From Pirellula sp. (GTDB lineage: Bacteria; Planctomycetota; Planctomycetia; Pirellulales; Pirellulaceae): a stretch of 56,506 nucleotides of DNA. How positions within the stretch are numbered: position 1 is the stretch's first letter; every line of letters begins with the position of its first letter. A program made the translations under genes and the position numbers. Below the pieces are notes generated by a model. The model was given only the letters and a program-made list of their open reading frames with translations. It was not told the DNA's origin and ran no database searches. This document shows positions 45,740-56,506 of the stretch, one piece after another. The stretch spans positions 1-56,506 of the forward strand of contig JALOQS010000002.1 in the NCBI GenBank assembly GCA_025459355.1. Reading direction: 5' to 3'.

Positions 45740-46684
45740 ATGACTACGGATCGAACCCAAAAGTTAAAGCGAGTTCTCTATGCAATTCAGAACTTAGATC
45801 AGTTCTCCTCTGATTTAGCAAAATCAACTTGCAGCGATGTCCACCCTTCGTATGTGACGCGTGTTATAAAACAGCTGAGCAAGGAGGGGGTGCTGAACAA
45901 ATATCTAGAGAGCAAGAAAGAGGTTTATTGTTGGAACAAGCCCAATCAACTTGATATCGAGAACTGGGTTGCCAACCAAGTTCATGGAGAGCAGATCAAG
46001 GCATCACCCGAGCAGGAGCGTCCTCGAGAGCTGCTGCTGCAGAATGGTCCAAAGTCGCTTACTGATGCGCAGCTCATTGCCATTTTGATTCGAGTTGGGA
46101 TACCAGGAGAGTCAGCGATTCATGCGGGGCGTCGCATCTCAAATCGTTTCTCTCTAGCGCAGTTGGGCAAACTGGTTGATGCGAGTTTACCTGAATTACG
46201 TGCCATTTCGAAAGCCATCAGGAAAGATAGTTACGCGCAAATCATGGCGGGTGTTGAACTGGGGCGGAGAGTCTCTTTGTTGAGAGATCGCATCGATCGA
46301 GTGCCTGAACGAATTCGCGGTTCTGATGACGCTATTCGTTACTGCATGAAAGAGTTCCATCGTCTCGCGGTTGACGGTGTGCAAGAAGAGTTTCATATCG
46401 TAACCCTCGATACGCAGCTCGGGCCTATTGGCACCCATCACATCACGACTGGCACACTCGATGCGAGCTTGGTTCACCCGAGAGAAGTCTTTCGGCCGGC
46501 GATTCGGGAAAGCGCTTCGGCCATTATATTGGTTCACAACCATCCATCTGGAGATCCTACCCCAAGCCGCGAAGATAGAGCGGTCACCGATCGACTCACT
46601 CAAGCGGGAGAATTGCTTGGAATACGGGTGCTCGACCACATTGTTGTGGCCAAAGAGTCTGGGCGATCGGTGTTGGCTGGCTAG
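45740..46684 (+). CDS. radC: RadC-family JAB/MPN protein with extra N-terminal domain
   Basis: 314 residues from ATG 45740; the frame upstream to 45647 crosses non-coding sequence. Residues 95-160 are the helix-hairpin-helix part of RadC (RPRELLLQNGPKSLTDAQLI). Residues 190-314 are the JAB domain with its metal motif E217, H266-N-H268 and D279 (VHNHPSGDPTPSRED). Residues 1-85 are added and look like a winged helix (RVLYAIQNLDQFSSDLAKST then VTRVIKQLSKEGVLNKY). RadC was named for DNA repair, but its biochemical role is unsettled. The stop overlaps the convergent membrane protein gene by 4 bases. Confidence 0.9.
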   Translation: MTTDRTQKLKRVLYAIQNLDQFSSDLAKSTCSDVHPSYVTRVIKQLSKEGVLNKYLESKKEVYCWNKPNQLDIENWVANQVHGEQIKASPEQERPRELLLQNGPKSLTDAQLIAILIRVGIPGESAIHAGRRISNRFSLAQLGKLVDASLPELRAISKAIRKDSYAQIMAGVELGRRVSLLRDRIDRVPERIRGSDDAIRYCMKEFHRLAVDGVQEEFHIVTLDTQLGPIGTHHITTGTLDASLVHPREVFRPAIRESASAIILVHNHPSGDPTPSREDRAVTDRLTQAGELLGIRVLDHIVVAKESGRSVLAG

Positions 46685-47688
46685 CCGCCCATATTCGTTT
46701 CAAGCTGAATGGTTTGTTCAGGCGACTGTTCGACGATCTTGATGTGATGTCCATTTCGCGAGGTTCTGAAGTACTCGATCAGAGTTGAGTACGGCTGATC
46801 CTCAGGCAGATGAATAAAGCGTTGGTGGAGCCCCCATTTGCTTTCCAGCAGTACCGTATTATCTTCGAGAACGGAGCACACGAGAGCTGTGTGAATAACA
46901 TCACCGCTCATGTTTCGATAGATTGCAATGTCCCCGGTTTCTGGTCGATCCACGCGTGTGTAGTCATTGTCCTCGAGGATTATTGAAACTCCGAGGGAAT
47001 TGATCAAAAAGTCACCTTTCGCAAAAACCCATCCGTGGCAGTTGGCACTCAGGTCGACTTGTTTTCTTCGAATCAATGCGACGGGAAAGGAGTTGCTGGT
47101 GGCCAGGAGCGCTTGATCGTCTGCCGGTAGTTCACCTTCTAGTTCAAAGGAATAAAGGTCGATTTGTCGCCCCTTGTCGGTCAAGCCAACATGCGAATGG
47201 ACCAGCTTGGTCTTTCCTGGTAGCGCTGGCCAAGTCAGAAGACTGAGCTCGGAGTTCGCAGACGCGTGCATTCGCTTGGTGCATAAAACGCAGATAAGCA
47301 TCGATGCCGCGCACATACTCCAGATGCCAAGTTTCTGACGAGAGGTTTTGTGGTTTCGCCAATTGTAAGAGATCCGTCCAATGGTCCAAATAGTGACTGC
47401 GAGAGTCCCTATGCAAGAGAGTTGAGCAAGGCTCTTTACCATACCAATGAACCAAAGATCAAACTGCCCGAAAAGATTGACGCATAGCAATATGAGAGAG
47501 ATAGCAAAGAGGCCACACGTCAGTTGACCTGTCCTTATACCTCCTATTCGATTTTTTAGCAAACAAACGCTGGTTACACAGGCGACCACTGCGCTGCAAC
47601 AGATCGTAAGAAGAAGCAGGATGAGGCTTAACGAGTCATTTGCTACGATAGACATTGACTTGAACCAATCGCGAATAGGGAGGGGCAT
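46681..47688 (-). CDS. Membrane protein with C-terminal NlpC/P60-like domain
   Basis: 335 residues. Four hydrophobic helices (about 19-42, 56-78, 86-104, 120-137) are followed by an extracytoplasmic region. There, C217 (NCHGWVFA), a PETGDIAIYR segment (249-258), H266 (DVIHTALV) and LLESKWGLHQRF (280-291) follow the Cys-His order of NlpC/P60 and CHAP cysteine peptidases or amidases. This suggests a cell-envelope peptidase or amidase, but sequence similarity is weak and the third catalytic residue is not certain. It overlaps the convergent RadC gene by 4 bases. Confidence 0.65.
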   Translation of the reverse strand: MPLPIRDWFKSMSIVANDSLSLILLLLTICCSAVVACVTSVCLLKNRIGGIRTGQLTCGLFAISLILLCVNLFGQFDLWFIGMVKSLAQLSCIGTLAVTIWTIGRISYNWRNHKTSRQKLGIWSMCAASMLICVLCTKRMHASANSELSLLTWPALPGKTKLVHSHVGLTDKGRQIDLYSFELEGELPADDQALLATSNSFPVALIRRKQVDLSANCHGWVFAKGDFLINSLGVSIILEDNDYTRVDRPETGDIAIYRNMSGDVIHTALVCSVLEDNTVLLESKWGLHQRFIHLPEDQPYSTLIEYFRTSRNGHHIKIVEQSPEQTIQLETNMGG

Positions 47689-47846
47689 ATGTTCTACAAA
47701 CCCATGACGGATTGGCAGGTTTCGCCTGTCGACTGGTTCAGTTTTTCAATAGAATGAGGTGAAGAATACGATCGGCACCGATGATGAAATTTACAAGGTC
47801 TATCGGTGCAATAAGATGTTTAAGAATTAGCCATCCGCTAGTTGAC

Positions 47847-48923
47847 TTATTTGGTCATCGGTAAATTGAAATCACCTGTCAAATCCCGCCATACGCAGTG
47901 CACGTGATTGGCTTTCTTGCCTGCAGCATCTGCTTGAAAATTACAAAACTCGGCAATAAACGTTGGCCCTTGGACCCGGAAATAGCACGCTCCCTGTTTT
48001 GTCTTGCTGCCTGCCCAAGCAAAATGAATCGTTTCGTCGTCATTGGCTGCAATTGCATTAAGTCGCTCTTGGACAACCTCTTGGCTTTGGCATGCCAAGA
48101 ACGTCTCGATGGTTTTCCTGAGCAGCGACTTTTGATGAGCATCCAGTTCCTTGGCGGAGATGCCAACGTAGGGAATGGGCTTTGGTTGTGGTTCGCCGGC
48201 CCAAAGAATATCTTCAGGGCATGTTTCGTTAAAAACAGCTTTGGATTGCTGTGCATCATTGAGGCTATTGAGTAGTGCGAAGCCGGCATCTTCTTCGCTG
48301 GCTATGAGTCTGTATCCTTCCGGAAATTGGATTGTTTCACCCATTCGAGTGATGCTCGGGGGTGAGAATTCTTTTGGAAGTTCCGCTGGGTTCGAAGCAA
48401 ACAACTGTGGGGTCGAGTCGACAATGGCTCCCTGAGAGAATGTAAAGTTGAGTGACATGTGGTGCCCTTCAATGCTGAGCCCCCAAGCACCGGAATCGGT
48501 GGGTTCGCCATAGATTGCAAAATAATACTTCTTGAAATCTCGTCTACCCACCGAAGCGGGACCTTCGAGTTCCAGAAGGATTCCTTCAAAGCTCATAATG
48601 TCGGTGGCTCGTTTGAAGCCAACGGGGCTGGTGACCGATCGAAGTAGTTCTAGAGCGGCTTTGATTTGTTTTTCATTCATGTCTCGAAGGGGCACCCCCT
48701 TGCGTGTCTCCATAGGAATGAAGTGCCATTCCATTCGCTTTTCGTCTTCGAGGCTCAAGTTCGCTTTTTTGGCTTGGGATTCATCGAGAGTCGCCAAAAA
48801 CTGCTTGGCCGCGACGGAAGGGGGCATCGGCTTGTTCGCTTCTTGCTCGCAGGGGCTGGCAAAAGCGGAAGCATCAAAGGAAGCGGGGAATAGGAAACAG
48901 AACGCTAGGAGGAATCGTTTCAT
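47847..48923 (-). CDS. Secreted DUF3500 protein
   Basis: 358 residues with a signal peptide (1-22, ending SAFA). EKRMEWHFIPMETRKGVPLR, SIEGHHMSLNFTF and IHFAWAGS are typical blocks of DUF3500, a family of exported proteins of unknown function that often use paired histidines (here HH in EGHHMS). It is transcribed away from flgD; the 220-base divergent gap contains no other gene. Confidence 0.85.
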   Translation of the reverse strand: MKRFLLAFCFLFPASFDASAFASPCEQEANKPMPPSVAAKQFLATLDESQAKKANLSLEDEKRMEWHFIPMETRKGVPLRDMNEKQIKAALELLRSVTSPVGFKRATDIMSFEGILLELEGPASVGRRDFKKYYFAIYGEPTDSGAWGLSIEGHHMSLNFTFSQGAIVDSTPQLFASNPAELPKEFSPPSITRMGETIQFPEGYRLIASEEDAGFALLNSLNDAQQSKAVFNETCPEDILWAGEPQPKPIPYVGISAKELDAHQKSLLRKTIETFLACQSQEVVQERLNAIAANDDETIHFAWAGSKTKQGACYFRVQGPTFIAEFCNFQADAAGKKANHVHCVWRDLTGDFNLPMTK

Positions 48924-49144
48924 GGTTGGTTGGATGGCTAGATTGGGAAGGATGGGGTGAGAGAGTTCCTATTATGGTCGTGGAAAAGAATTGGTCTATG
49001 CCCCTGGAATGTGTGGTACTGACCTTTCCGCAAGATTAGCTTGCCAAGTATCTTTTGGACTGGGAAATGGGGTGATCTCTACGTGACGATCTCAGCATTT
49101 TCGCTTTTGAATTGTGAATCAGGCGAAACAAATAGGAAAAAAAT

Positions 49145-49597
49145 ATGTCGCGAGTTTCCAACGCTTTTAATACAAGTGCTTCGCAGGCAACCAGTTCCGC
49201 AGCCAACTCGGTTCAGGGGGATGGTTTGAACGATGTGGATATGAGCCAATTCCTAACCTTGATGATTACGGAACTTCAAAATCAAGACCCGTTGAATCCC
49301 ACCGATAACGCAGCATTGTTGGAACAAATCGGGCAGTTGAGAAGCATCGGTGCCAACGATCAGTTGGTCAACACGCTAAGTTCATTCTCAAACACTCAAG
49401 AGCTCACGACAGCTAGTAGTCTAATTGGGAAAAAGGTGTCTGGTTTGGACGTTAAGGGGGATGAGGTAAACGGGGAGGTTTCGAGCGTTTCCGTAAAGAT
49501 TGACGAAAAAGATCGAAACAAACGTACGGTCCAAGTTCATGTTGGCTCGCAAATTGTCGATATGAGAAATGTTCGTCAGATCAATCTAGATGAGTAG
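49145..49597 (+). CDS. flgD: Flagellar hook-capping protein FlgD
   Basis: 150 residues, shorter than enteric FlgD. The N-terminal motif DMSQFLTLMITELQNQDPLN (residues 32-51), followed by PTDNAALLEQIGQL, is diagnostic of the hook scaffold protein. The C-terminal part keeps only a small beta domain (SSLIGKKVSGLDVKG onward). It caps the growing hook so FlgE can assemble, and FlgE is encoded 76 bases downstream. Confidence 0.92.
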   Translation: MSRVSNAFNTSASQATSSAANSVQGDGLNDVDMSQFLTLMITELQNQDPLNPTDNAALLEQIGQLRSIGANDQLVNTLSSFSNTQELTTASSLIGKKVSGLDVKGDEVNGEVSSVSVKIDEKDRNKRTVQVHVGSQIVDMRNVRQINLDE

Positions 49598-49673
49598 CGA
49601 GCGAGTCGCTCCGCTCTAGTGCTGACGAATCGGTTTTCACCCAACGTTAACGTGCACGGAGCGGTAGGTTCAA

Positions 49674-52124
49674 ATGGGATTAGCGTCGTCACTCAGTACT
49701 GCACTAACCGGAATGAATGCTGCGGAAACGCAGATCGATGTTCTGGGAAACAACCTTGCGAACTCACAAACTGTCGGGTTCAAATCATCGGACGTCGTCT
49801 TCGCTTCACAGTTCTTGCAAACGCTATCACTCGGTGCGTCTCCCACTGCGGGTAATGGCGGTACTAATCCTCGGCAAACAGGTCTTGGGGTGCAGGTTGC
49901 TGCGATCAATCCAAACTTCAAACAGGGAACGGTCGAAATAAGTTCTTCTCCTTCGGATCTTGCTATCCAAGGAGACGGTTTCTTTCAAGTTCAAGGTGGC
50001 CAGGGAGAAAAGCTGTATACTCGCAATGGTATCTTCCGGCTCAATAGTGCCAATGAGCTCGTGACCTCGACGGGAAACCGTTTGCTAGGATTCGGTGTTG
50101 ACGACCAATTCAATTTGCAAACAACGGAAACGCGAGCGTTGACCATTCCGATTGGAACCGAATCTGTTGCCAAGGCCACAACCGAAGTAACGATGCAAGG
50201 AAATCTTACATCGTTAGGAGATGTCGCCACCACATCAAAGATAATCCAAAGCTCGGTTCTCGGAAGCAACAGCATTCCGCGACCGCCTGCCACGGTGAAT
50301 GTGCAGAACTCCGTTAGCCCACTAACTGCAGGCATCTCCGTTAGTCACACTCAAGGTGGTGCGGGCACTCACACGGAAGGTTCTGTTTATCAATACCGAT
50401 TCTCATATGTTGATGCGAGCGGTCGGGAAAGCATGCCGAGCGAACCATTTTCGGTAACGGTTCCCGCGGGAAATGGTACGGCAGATAACTCCATCGTGTT
50501 GAACAACTTGCCAGCCGCCAACACGCAATATTCGCAATTGCGAATTTACCGCACGGCACCTGGAGGGAGCGATTTCTTCTTGGCAGGAACAGCTGCGGCT
50601 GGTGGTACATTTACCGACACGAGTGCGACATCTTCAAGCACAGCATTAAATGGGCAAGGAATCACCGGTAACTACAATTACATGGTGACCTTTTTCAGGT
50701 TAGGGGAGCCTGAGTCGCGTCCATCGCCTCTGCTCGGTCCTCAAAACGTGATCAATGGTCGAGTGTTTCTCAGCAATCTTCCGACCCCACCCTCTCCTCC
50801 TCCCGGGGGCGGCTTTCCAGCGTACGATCAAATTCGCATCTATCGTAACTTGGCCAACGATCCAAACTCTTTTTACCTAGTCGATACCGTTGCGCCAGGC
50901 AGCACGTACACGGATTCTAAAACGGATGCCCAAATCAGTAATCTAGCGACGGCAGGTAATCAGCGCGTTAATCTCGACGGCCCACCTATCGACAGCAACA
51001 CGCGTTTGGTCGATGTTTTGACTCGAAGCGGACTCGATTACACCAGTCCATTCAAGCCGGGTGAGTTAACGTTCCGCGCACGTAAGGGAGAAAAGCTTCA
51101 AGATGAACGAACCTTTACGATTACCAACGCATCGACTATTCAGGACCTCATGGGTTTTATGAAGAGTTCCATGGGTATCGTGAGCGATAGTGGCGACGCT
51201 GGCAATCCCGTTAAGCTTTCTGAGAACCTAATCCAGGGCGAGGGTGGCTTCATCCAACCGAACGCGTATATCAGCAACGGTGCGATCCGCTTTGTAAGCA
51301 ATACAGGTGTCGATAATGGGGTCTCCATCGACCTCACTAGCATGCGATTAAAGGATGCGAACGGTGTCATAACGACTCCTAACTTGGCATTCGGTACCCT
51401 GCAAGAAGCTAAGGGACAGAGTACCGTCACCGACTTCATCGCCTACGACTCTCTTGGTTTCCCTGTTAGACTTCGCGTAACGGCTGTTATGGAGTCTCGT
51501 AATGATCAGCAAACCGTGTATCGTTGGTACGCGGATAGTTCCGATAACTCCGAAAGCGGCTCGCCAGCAATTTCTGTTGGAACAGGTTTGATTTATTTCG
51601 ATGGAAACGGCAATTTGATCTCGTCTCCTAACAATGTTTTGGCGGTGGAGCGAAGCGGTTTGCCAAGCACGAAACCGCTACAGATAACGATAAACTTCGA
51701 TGACGTGAATGGTCTAGCGACGAACGCTGCGACGTTAGCTGCGGCCAGACAAGACGGTTCGCCTCCAGGGGTTTTGACCAGCTACGTCATTGGGGAAGAC
51801 GGCACGATTCGTGGTGTGTTTAGCAACGGGATATCTCGTGACTTAGGACAGATTCGATTAGCTCGCTTCTCTAACCCTGGTGGTCTTGAGCAACGAGGCC
51901 AAAATTTGTTTGCTCAAGGGATCAATACCGGTTTGCCGATCGAAGGTCGACCAGCCGAAAACGGTCTGGGAACGATTTCAGCTGGTGCTCTCGAACTTTC
52001 CAACACGGATGTGGGAGGTGACCTCGTGACACTCGTCTTGGCGAGTACCCAGTACCGAAGTAACGCACGAGTTATCACGGCGACCCAGCAGCTCTTTGAT
52101 GAGTTGTTGAACATCCGTCGTTAA
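49674..52124 (+). CDS. flgE: Flagellar hook protein FlgE, large form
   Basis: 816 residues, about twice the length of enteric FlgE. The N-terminal rod/hook helix (LSTALTGMNAAETQIDVLGN then NLANSQTVGFK, residues 7-37), the conserved DLAIQGDGFFQV (95-106) and LYTRNGIFRLN (114-124), and the C-terminal VTLVLASTQYRSNARVI helix (near 790) are all intact. The extra length is mainly residues about 235-415, where two fibronectin/Ig-like units with QYSQLRIYRTA and AYDQIRIYRNL occur. These probably decorate the hook surface. It is cotranscribed with flgD. Confidence 0.93.
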   Translation: MGLASSLSTALTGMNAAETQIDVLGNNLANSQTVGFKSSDVVFASQFLQTLSLGASPTAGNGGTNPRQTGLGVQVAAINPNFKQGTVEISSSPSDLAIQGDGFFQVQGGQGEKLYTRNGIFRLNSANELVTSTGNRLLGFGVDDQFNLQTTETRALTIPIGTESVAKATTEVTMQGNLTSLGDVATTSKIIQSSVLGSNSIPRPPATVNVQNSVSPLTAGISVSHTQGGAGTHTEGSVYQYRFSYVDASGRESMPSEPFSVTVPAGNGTADNSIVLNNLPAANTQYSQLRIYRTAPGGSDFFLAGTAAAGGTFTDTSATSSSTALNGQGITGNYNYMVTFFRLGEPESRPSPLLGPQNVINGRVFLSNLPTPPSPPPGGGFPAYDQIRIYRNLANDPNSFYLVDTVAPGSTYTDSKTDAQISNLATAGNQRVNLDGPPIDSNTRLVDVLTRSGLDYTSPFKPGELTFRARKGEKLQDERTFTITNASTIQDLMGFMKSSMGIVSDSGDAGNPVKLSENLIQGEGGFIQPNAYISNGAIRFVSNTGVDNGVSIDLTSMRLKDANGVITTPNLAFGTLQEAKGQSTVTDFIAYDSLGFPVRLRVTAVMESRNDQQTVYRWYADSSDNSESGSPAISVGTGLIYFDGNGNLISSPNNVLAVERSGLPSTKPLQITINFDDVNGLATNAATLAAARQDGSPPGVLTSYVIGEDGTIRGVFSNGISRDLGQIRLARFSNPGGLEQRGQNLFAQGINTGLPIEGRPAENGLGTISAGALELSNTDVGGDLVTLVLASTQYRSNARVITATQQLFDELLNIRR

Positions 52125-52148
52125 TAGTAACTGAGATTGACGATCAAT

Positions 52149-52517
52149 ATGAATAGTACTCATTGCCGCGTGAAACGAGACACGACCGCTCGGCCTGTTC
52201 GAGCGGTGGTATGTTGGCTTATACTTGGCAATTGTGGTTTGTTGGGTTGTCGATCGACTCTCTCCAGCGAGCAACCTAGTCGTCTTTGGGAGGTTTTTGG
52301 GCGACAAACGGGGCGATTTTATCCTCGGTCCGATACGACAGCTCCCTCGACGCATATGAGCCCAGGTGCTCCCACTGTACCGCCAATGGGAACTCCTGTT
52401 CAACCACATTATGTGCCACAACCTGAACCTAGTTCGGTGAGAACTGTTCCTGTTCAACCAACGCCCTATGCCTCTTCTGCCGCGATGATTCCCCCATTGC
52501 CGAGGGAAGTACGGTAA
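52149..52517 (+). CDS. Small Pro-rich lipoprotein
   Basis: 122 residues from ATG 52149. A short hydrophobic signal (VVCWLILGNCGLLGC) ends in the lipobox LLGC; the mature protein is rich in Pro, Ser and Thr and looks unstructured. No family is recognised. It lies 24 bases after flgE on the same strand and may be part of the flagellar transcript. Confidence 0.6.
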   Translation: MNSTHCRVKRDTTARPVRAVVCWLILGNCGLLGCRSTLSSEQPSRLWEVFGRQTGRFYPRSDTTAPSTHMSPGAPTVPPMGTPVQPHYVPQPEPSSVRTVPVQPTPYASSAAMIPPLPREVR

Positions 52518-52639
52518 GACTCGATTTGCGGCTGTAGTCCCTGTCTTCTTTTCTTTCGATTGGGATTATCGGTTACGTTTTGAACCCTATAATCATGGGC
52601 ACTGCATAGCGGACTCTCATGGTTAATAGGGCTTGAAAG

Positions 52640-55153
<2,514 letters not shown>

Positions 55154-56506
55154 ATGCCAACAAGCAAGTCGGAATACGTGACCTATATCAAGGGACTCGT
55201 CGAACGCAAAAAGGAAAGACAAAAACGCCGCGAAGTCGATTCGTATCATGCGTCCATGAGCTCAAAAGAAAAGGACGCTTTAGTTGCGAGAAGCCACCGT
55301 TCTTTTTTTCAGTTGTTTCGTTCTTTCTGGGGAATGTTAAGTGGTCACTACGGCAAACTCTCCTTAGGTTTGCTCACATTGACCATTTCCACGGGCCTAT
55401 CGCTTGTCCCACCTCTCGGAACTAAATTCGCAATTGACTATGCGTTAACCAAGCCACCACTAGCCCCCACAGACTGGGGCGGCATCCCATTTTCGAAGTG
55501 GTCGCCGATCGAGCTTCTGATATGGATTTCGGTTGGAGTCACCGTCATTACATTAGTTCGCACCGTGATTCACTTGTCGGGCCGTTGGCTGTGTACCAAG
55601 ATGGTTCAACAAGTATCGATGTCGATTCGCAAGCGAGTCTTCGAGCATATGCTGCACATGCCTCTTCATAAGATTCAGCAACTCAAATCGGGCGGAGCAA
55701 CCAGCCTGATACGTGAGGATGCGGGCGGAATCGCTGAACTTGTTTTTAGCATGGTTTACAATCCGTGGCAGGCAATCGTGCAACTCATCGGAAGCCTTGT
55801 CATCTTGGCCTTTGTCGATTGGAAACTTTTAGCTGCGGGACTATTGCTGCTACCAGCTGTTTATTTTAGCCATCGAACATGGATCTATGCCATCCGTCCC
55901 CTTTATAAGGATGTACGAGAGCGACGACAGAAGATTGATTCGAGCACAACCGAAACGTTCGGAGGTATTCGCGTCGTTCGGACCTTTGCCAGGCAGAAAA
56001 CTGAGACAAAGCGATTCACATGGTGGAGTCACGTGCTAGTTCGACAGAACTTGCTGGTTTGGTGGAAGACTCGAATGATTGAGATCATTTGGGAAGTGCT
56101 CATTCCGTTGGCGTCGACCGCATTGTTGGTGTACGGTGGATGGCAAATTTTGGAGGATCAACTGACGCTAGGCGATCTCATGATGTTTTTAGTTTATCTG
56201 ACGATGTTGTTGGGGCCGATTGCCACGTTAACTGGTAGTGCGGTTCAATTTCAAAACAATCTGGCTGGCCTTGATCGAGTCTTGGATCTGCTCGCAGCGC
56301 CCAAAGAGCTTCCGAATGTCAAAGGATCCAAACGAGTCTTGCGACGTGACGTTTCTGGAGTCATGTCGTTCGAGGGTGTATCCTTTCAGTATCCCGAGTC
56401 CGATAGCTTGGTGCTCAATAACATCTCGTTCGAAACTCCACCCGGATCAACGGTTGCCATTGTGGGGCGAAGTGGTGCCGGCAAGACAACGCTTTGTAAT
56501 TTGGTG
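55154..56506 (+). CDS. ABC exporter (transmembrane-ATPase fusion), cut by window end
   Basis: At least 451 residues, open to the window edge; the ATG immediately follows the preceding stop codon. A roughly 60-residue charged N-terminal region precedes a type I exporter transmembrane domain of about six helices (residues about 65-350, e.g. LSLGLLTLTISTGLSLVPPL and LLIWISVGVTVITLV). The nucleotide-binding domain starts near 400 (MSFEGVSFQYPES) and reaches Walker A GRSGAGKTT (438-446) before truncation. It is an MsbA/lipid-A or multidrug type half-transporter; the substrate is unknown. Confidence 0.92.
   Translation, partial: MPTSKSEYVTYIKGLVERKKERQKRREVDSYHASMSSKEKDALVARSHRSFFQLFRSFWGMLSGHYGKLSLGLLTLTISTGLSLVPPLGTKFAIDYALTKPPLAPTDWGGIPFSKWSPIELLIWISVGVTVITLVRTVIHLSGRWLCTKMVQQVSMSIRKRVFEHMLHMPLHKIQQLKSGGATSLIREDAGGIAELVFSMVYNPWQAIVQLIGSLVILAFVDWKLLAAGLLLLPAVYFSHRTWIYAIRPLYKDVRERRQKIDSSTTETFGGIRVVRTFARQKTETKRFTWWSHVLVRQNLLVWWKTRMIEIIWEVLIPLASTALLVYGGWQILEDQLTLGDLMMFLVYLTMLLGPIATLTGSAVQFQNNLAGLDRVLDLLAAPKELPNVKGSKRVLRRDVSGVMSFEGVSFQYPESDSLVLNNISFETPPGSTVAIVGRSGAGKTTLCNLV

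Overview
The window looks like chromosomal DNA of a planctomycete, probably Pirellulales/Rhodopirellula-like. The reasons are family content: two DUF1559 pseudopilin-like proteins with the GFTLVELLVVIAIIG start, a DUF1549/DUF1553 cytochrome-type protein paired with a DUF1501 protein, DUF1080, TIGR03000, DUF3500, a large subtilase with repeated C-terminal units, and repeat-rich intergenic DNA. No species can be named from sequence alone, and no rRNA, tRNA, CRISPR array or complete insertion sequence was seen.

Layout. Bases 1-1315 are non-coding and built from degenerate short repeats. From 1316 to 15792 nearly everything is on the minus strand: lipoprotein + DUF1559 pair, a small ACP-like membrane protein with an AAA+ ATPase, a repeat-rich gap (5307-5656), a membrane protein, a TlpA-like thioredoxin split by a frameshift, the DUF1549-DUF1501 operon, a second DUF1559 + lipoprotein pair, and a DUF1254/DUF1214 protein.

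Bases about 16400-28565 form a sulfur-assimilation island and are the most interesting part. On the plus strand is serine O-acetyltransferase (cysE). Convergent to it, on the minus strand, is a run of a Family 2-type encapsulin shell carrying a cyclic-nucleotide-binding-like domain, a SufS-type cysteine desulfurase with a roughly 245-residue disordered N-terminal extension (the expected cargo-targeting region), and cysteine synthase (cysK). Next comes a sigma-54 enhancer-binding protein with a GAF-like sensor, then divergently the complete sulfate ABC importer (sbp, cysT, cysW, cysA). Sigma-54-type -24/-12 elements are visible upstream of sbp and cysE, and a weaker one upstream of the encapsulin. 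My reading is a sulfate-import, cysteine-synthesis and compartmentalised cysteine-desulfuration module under one sulfur-status regulator. Encapsulin-cysteine desulfurase pairs are known; the sigma-54 wiring and this gene combination are inference from this sequence.

Bases 28636-40852 hold an M28 peptidase, a SAM-methyltransferase-like protein, a secreted subtilase, a Gly/Ser-rich TIGR03000 protein with a clear terminator, a Ppx/GppA-HD phosphatase, a DUF58 protein, a tRNA-dihydrouridine synthase, a small unknown and a DUF1080 protein. Bases 41311-56506 hold a MacA/MacB-like export system whose adaptor ends in EF-hands, a BFD-like [2Fe-2S] protein, a RadC protein with an added N-terminal domain, a membrane protein with an NlpC/P60-like domain, a DUF3500 protein, flagellar flgD and flgE, a small lipoprotein, a HerA-like ATPase and an ABC exporter cut by the window end.
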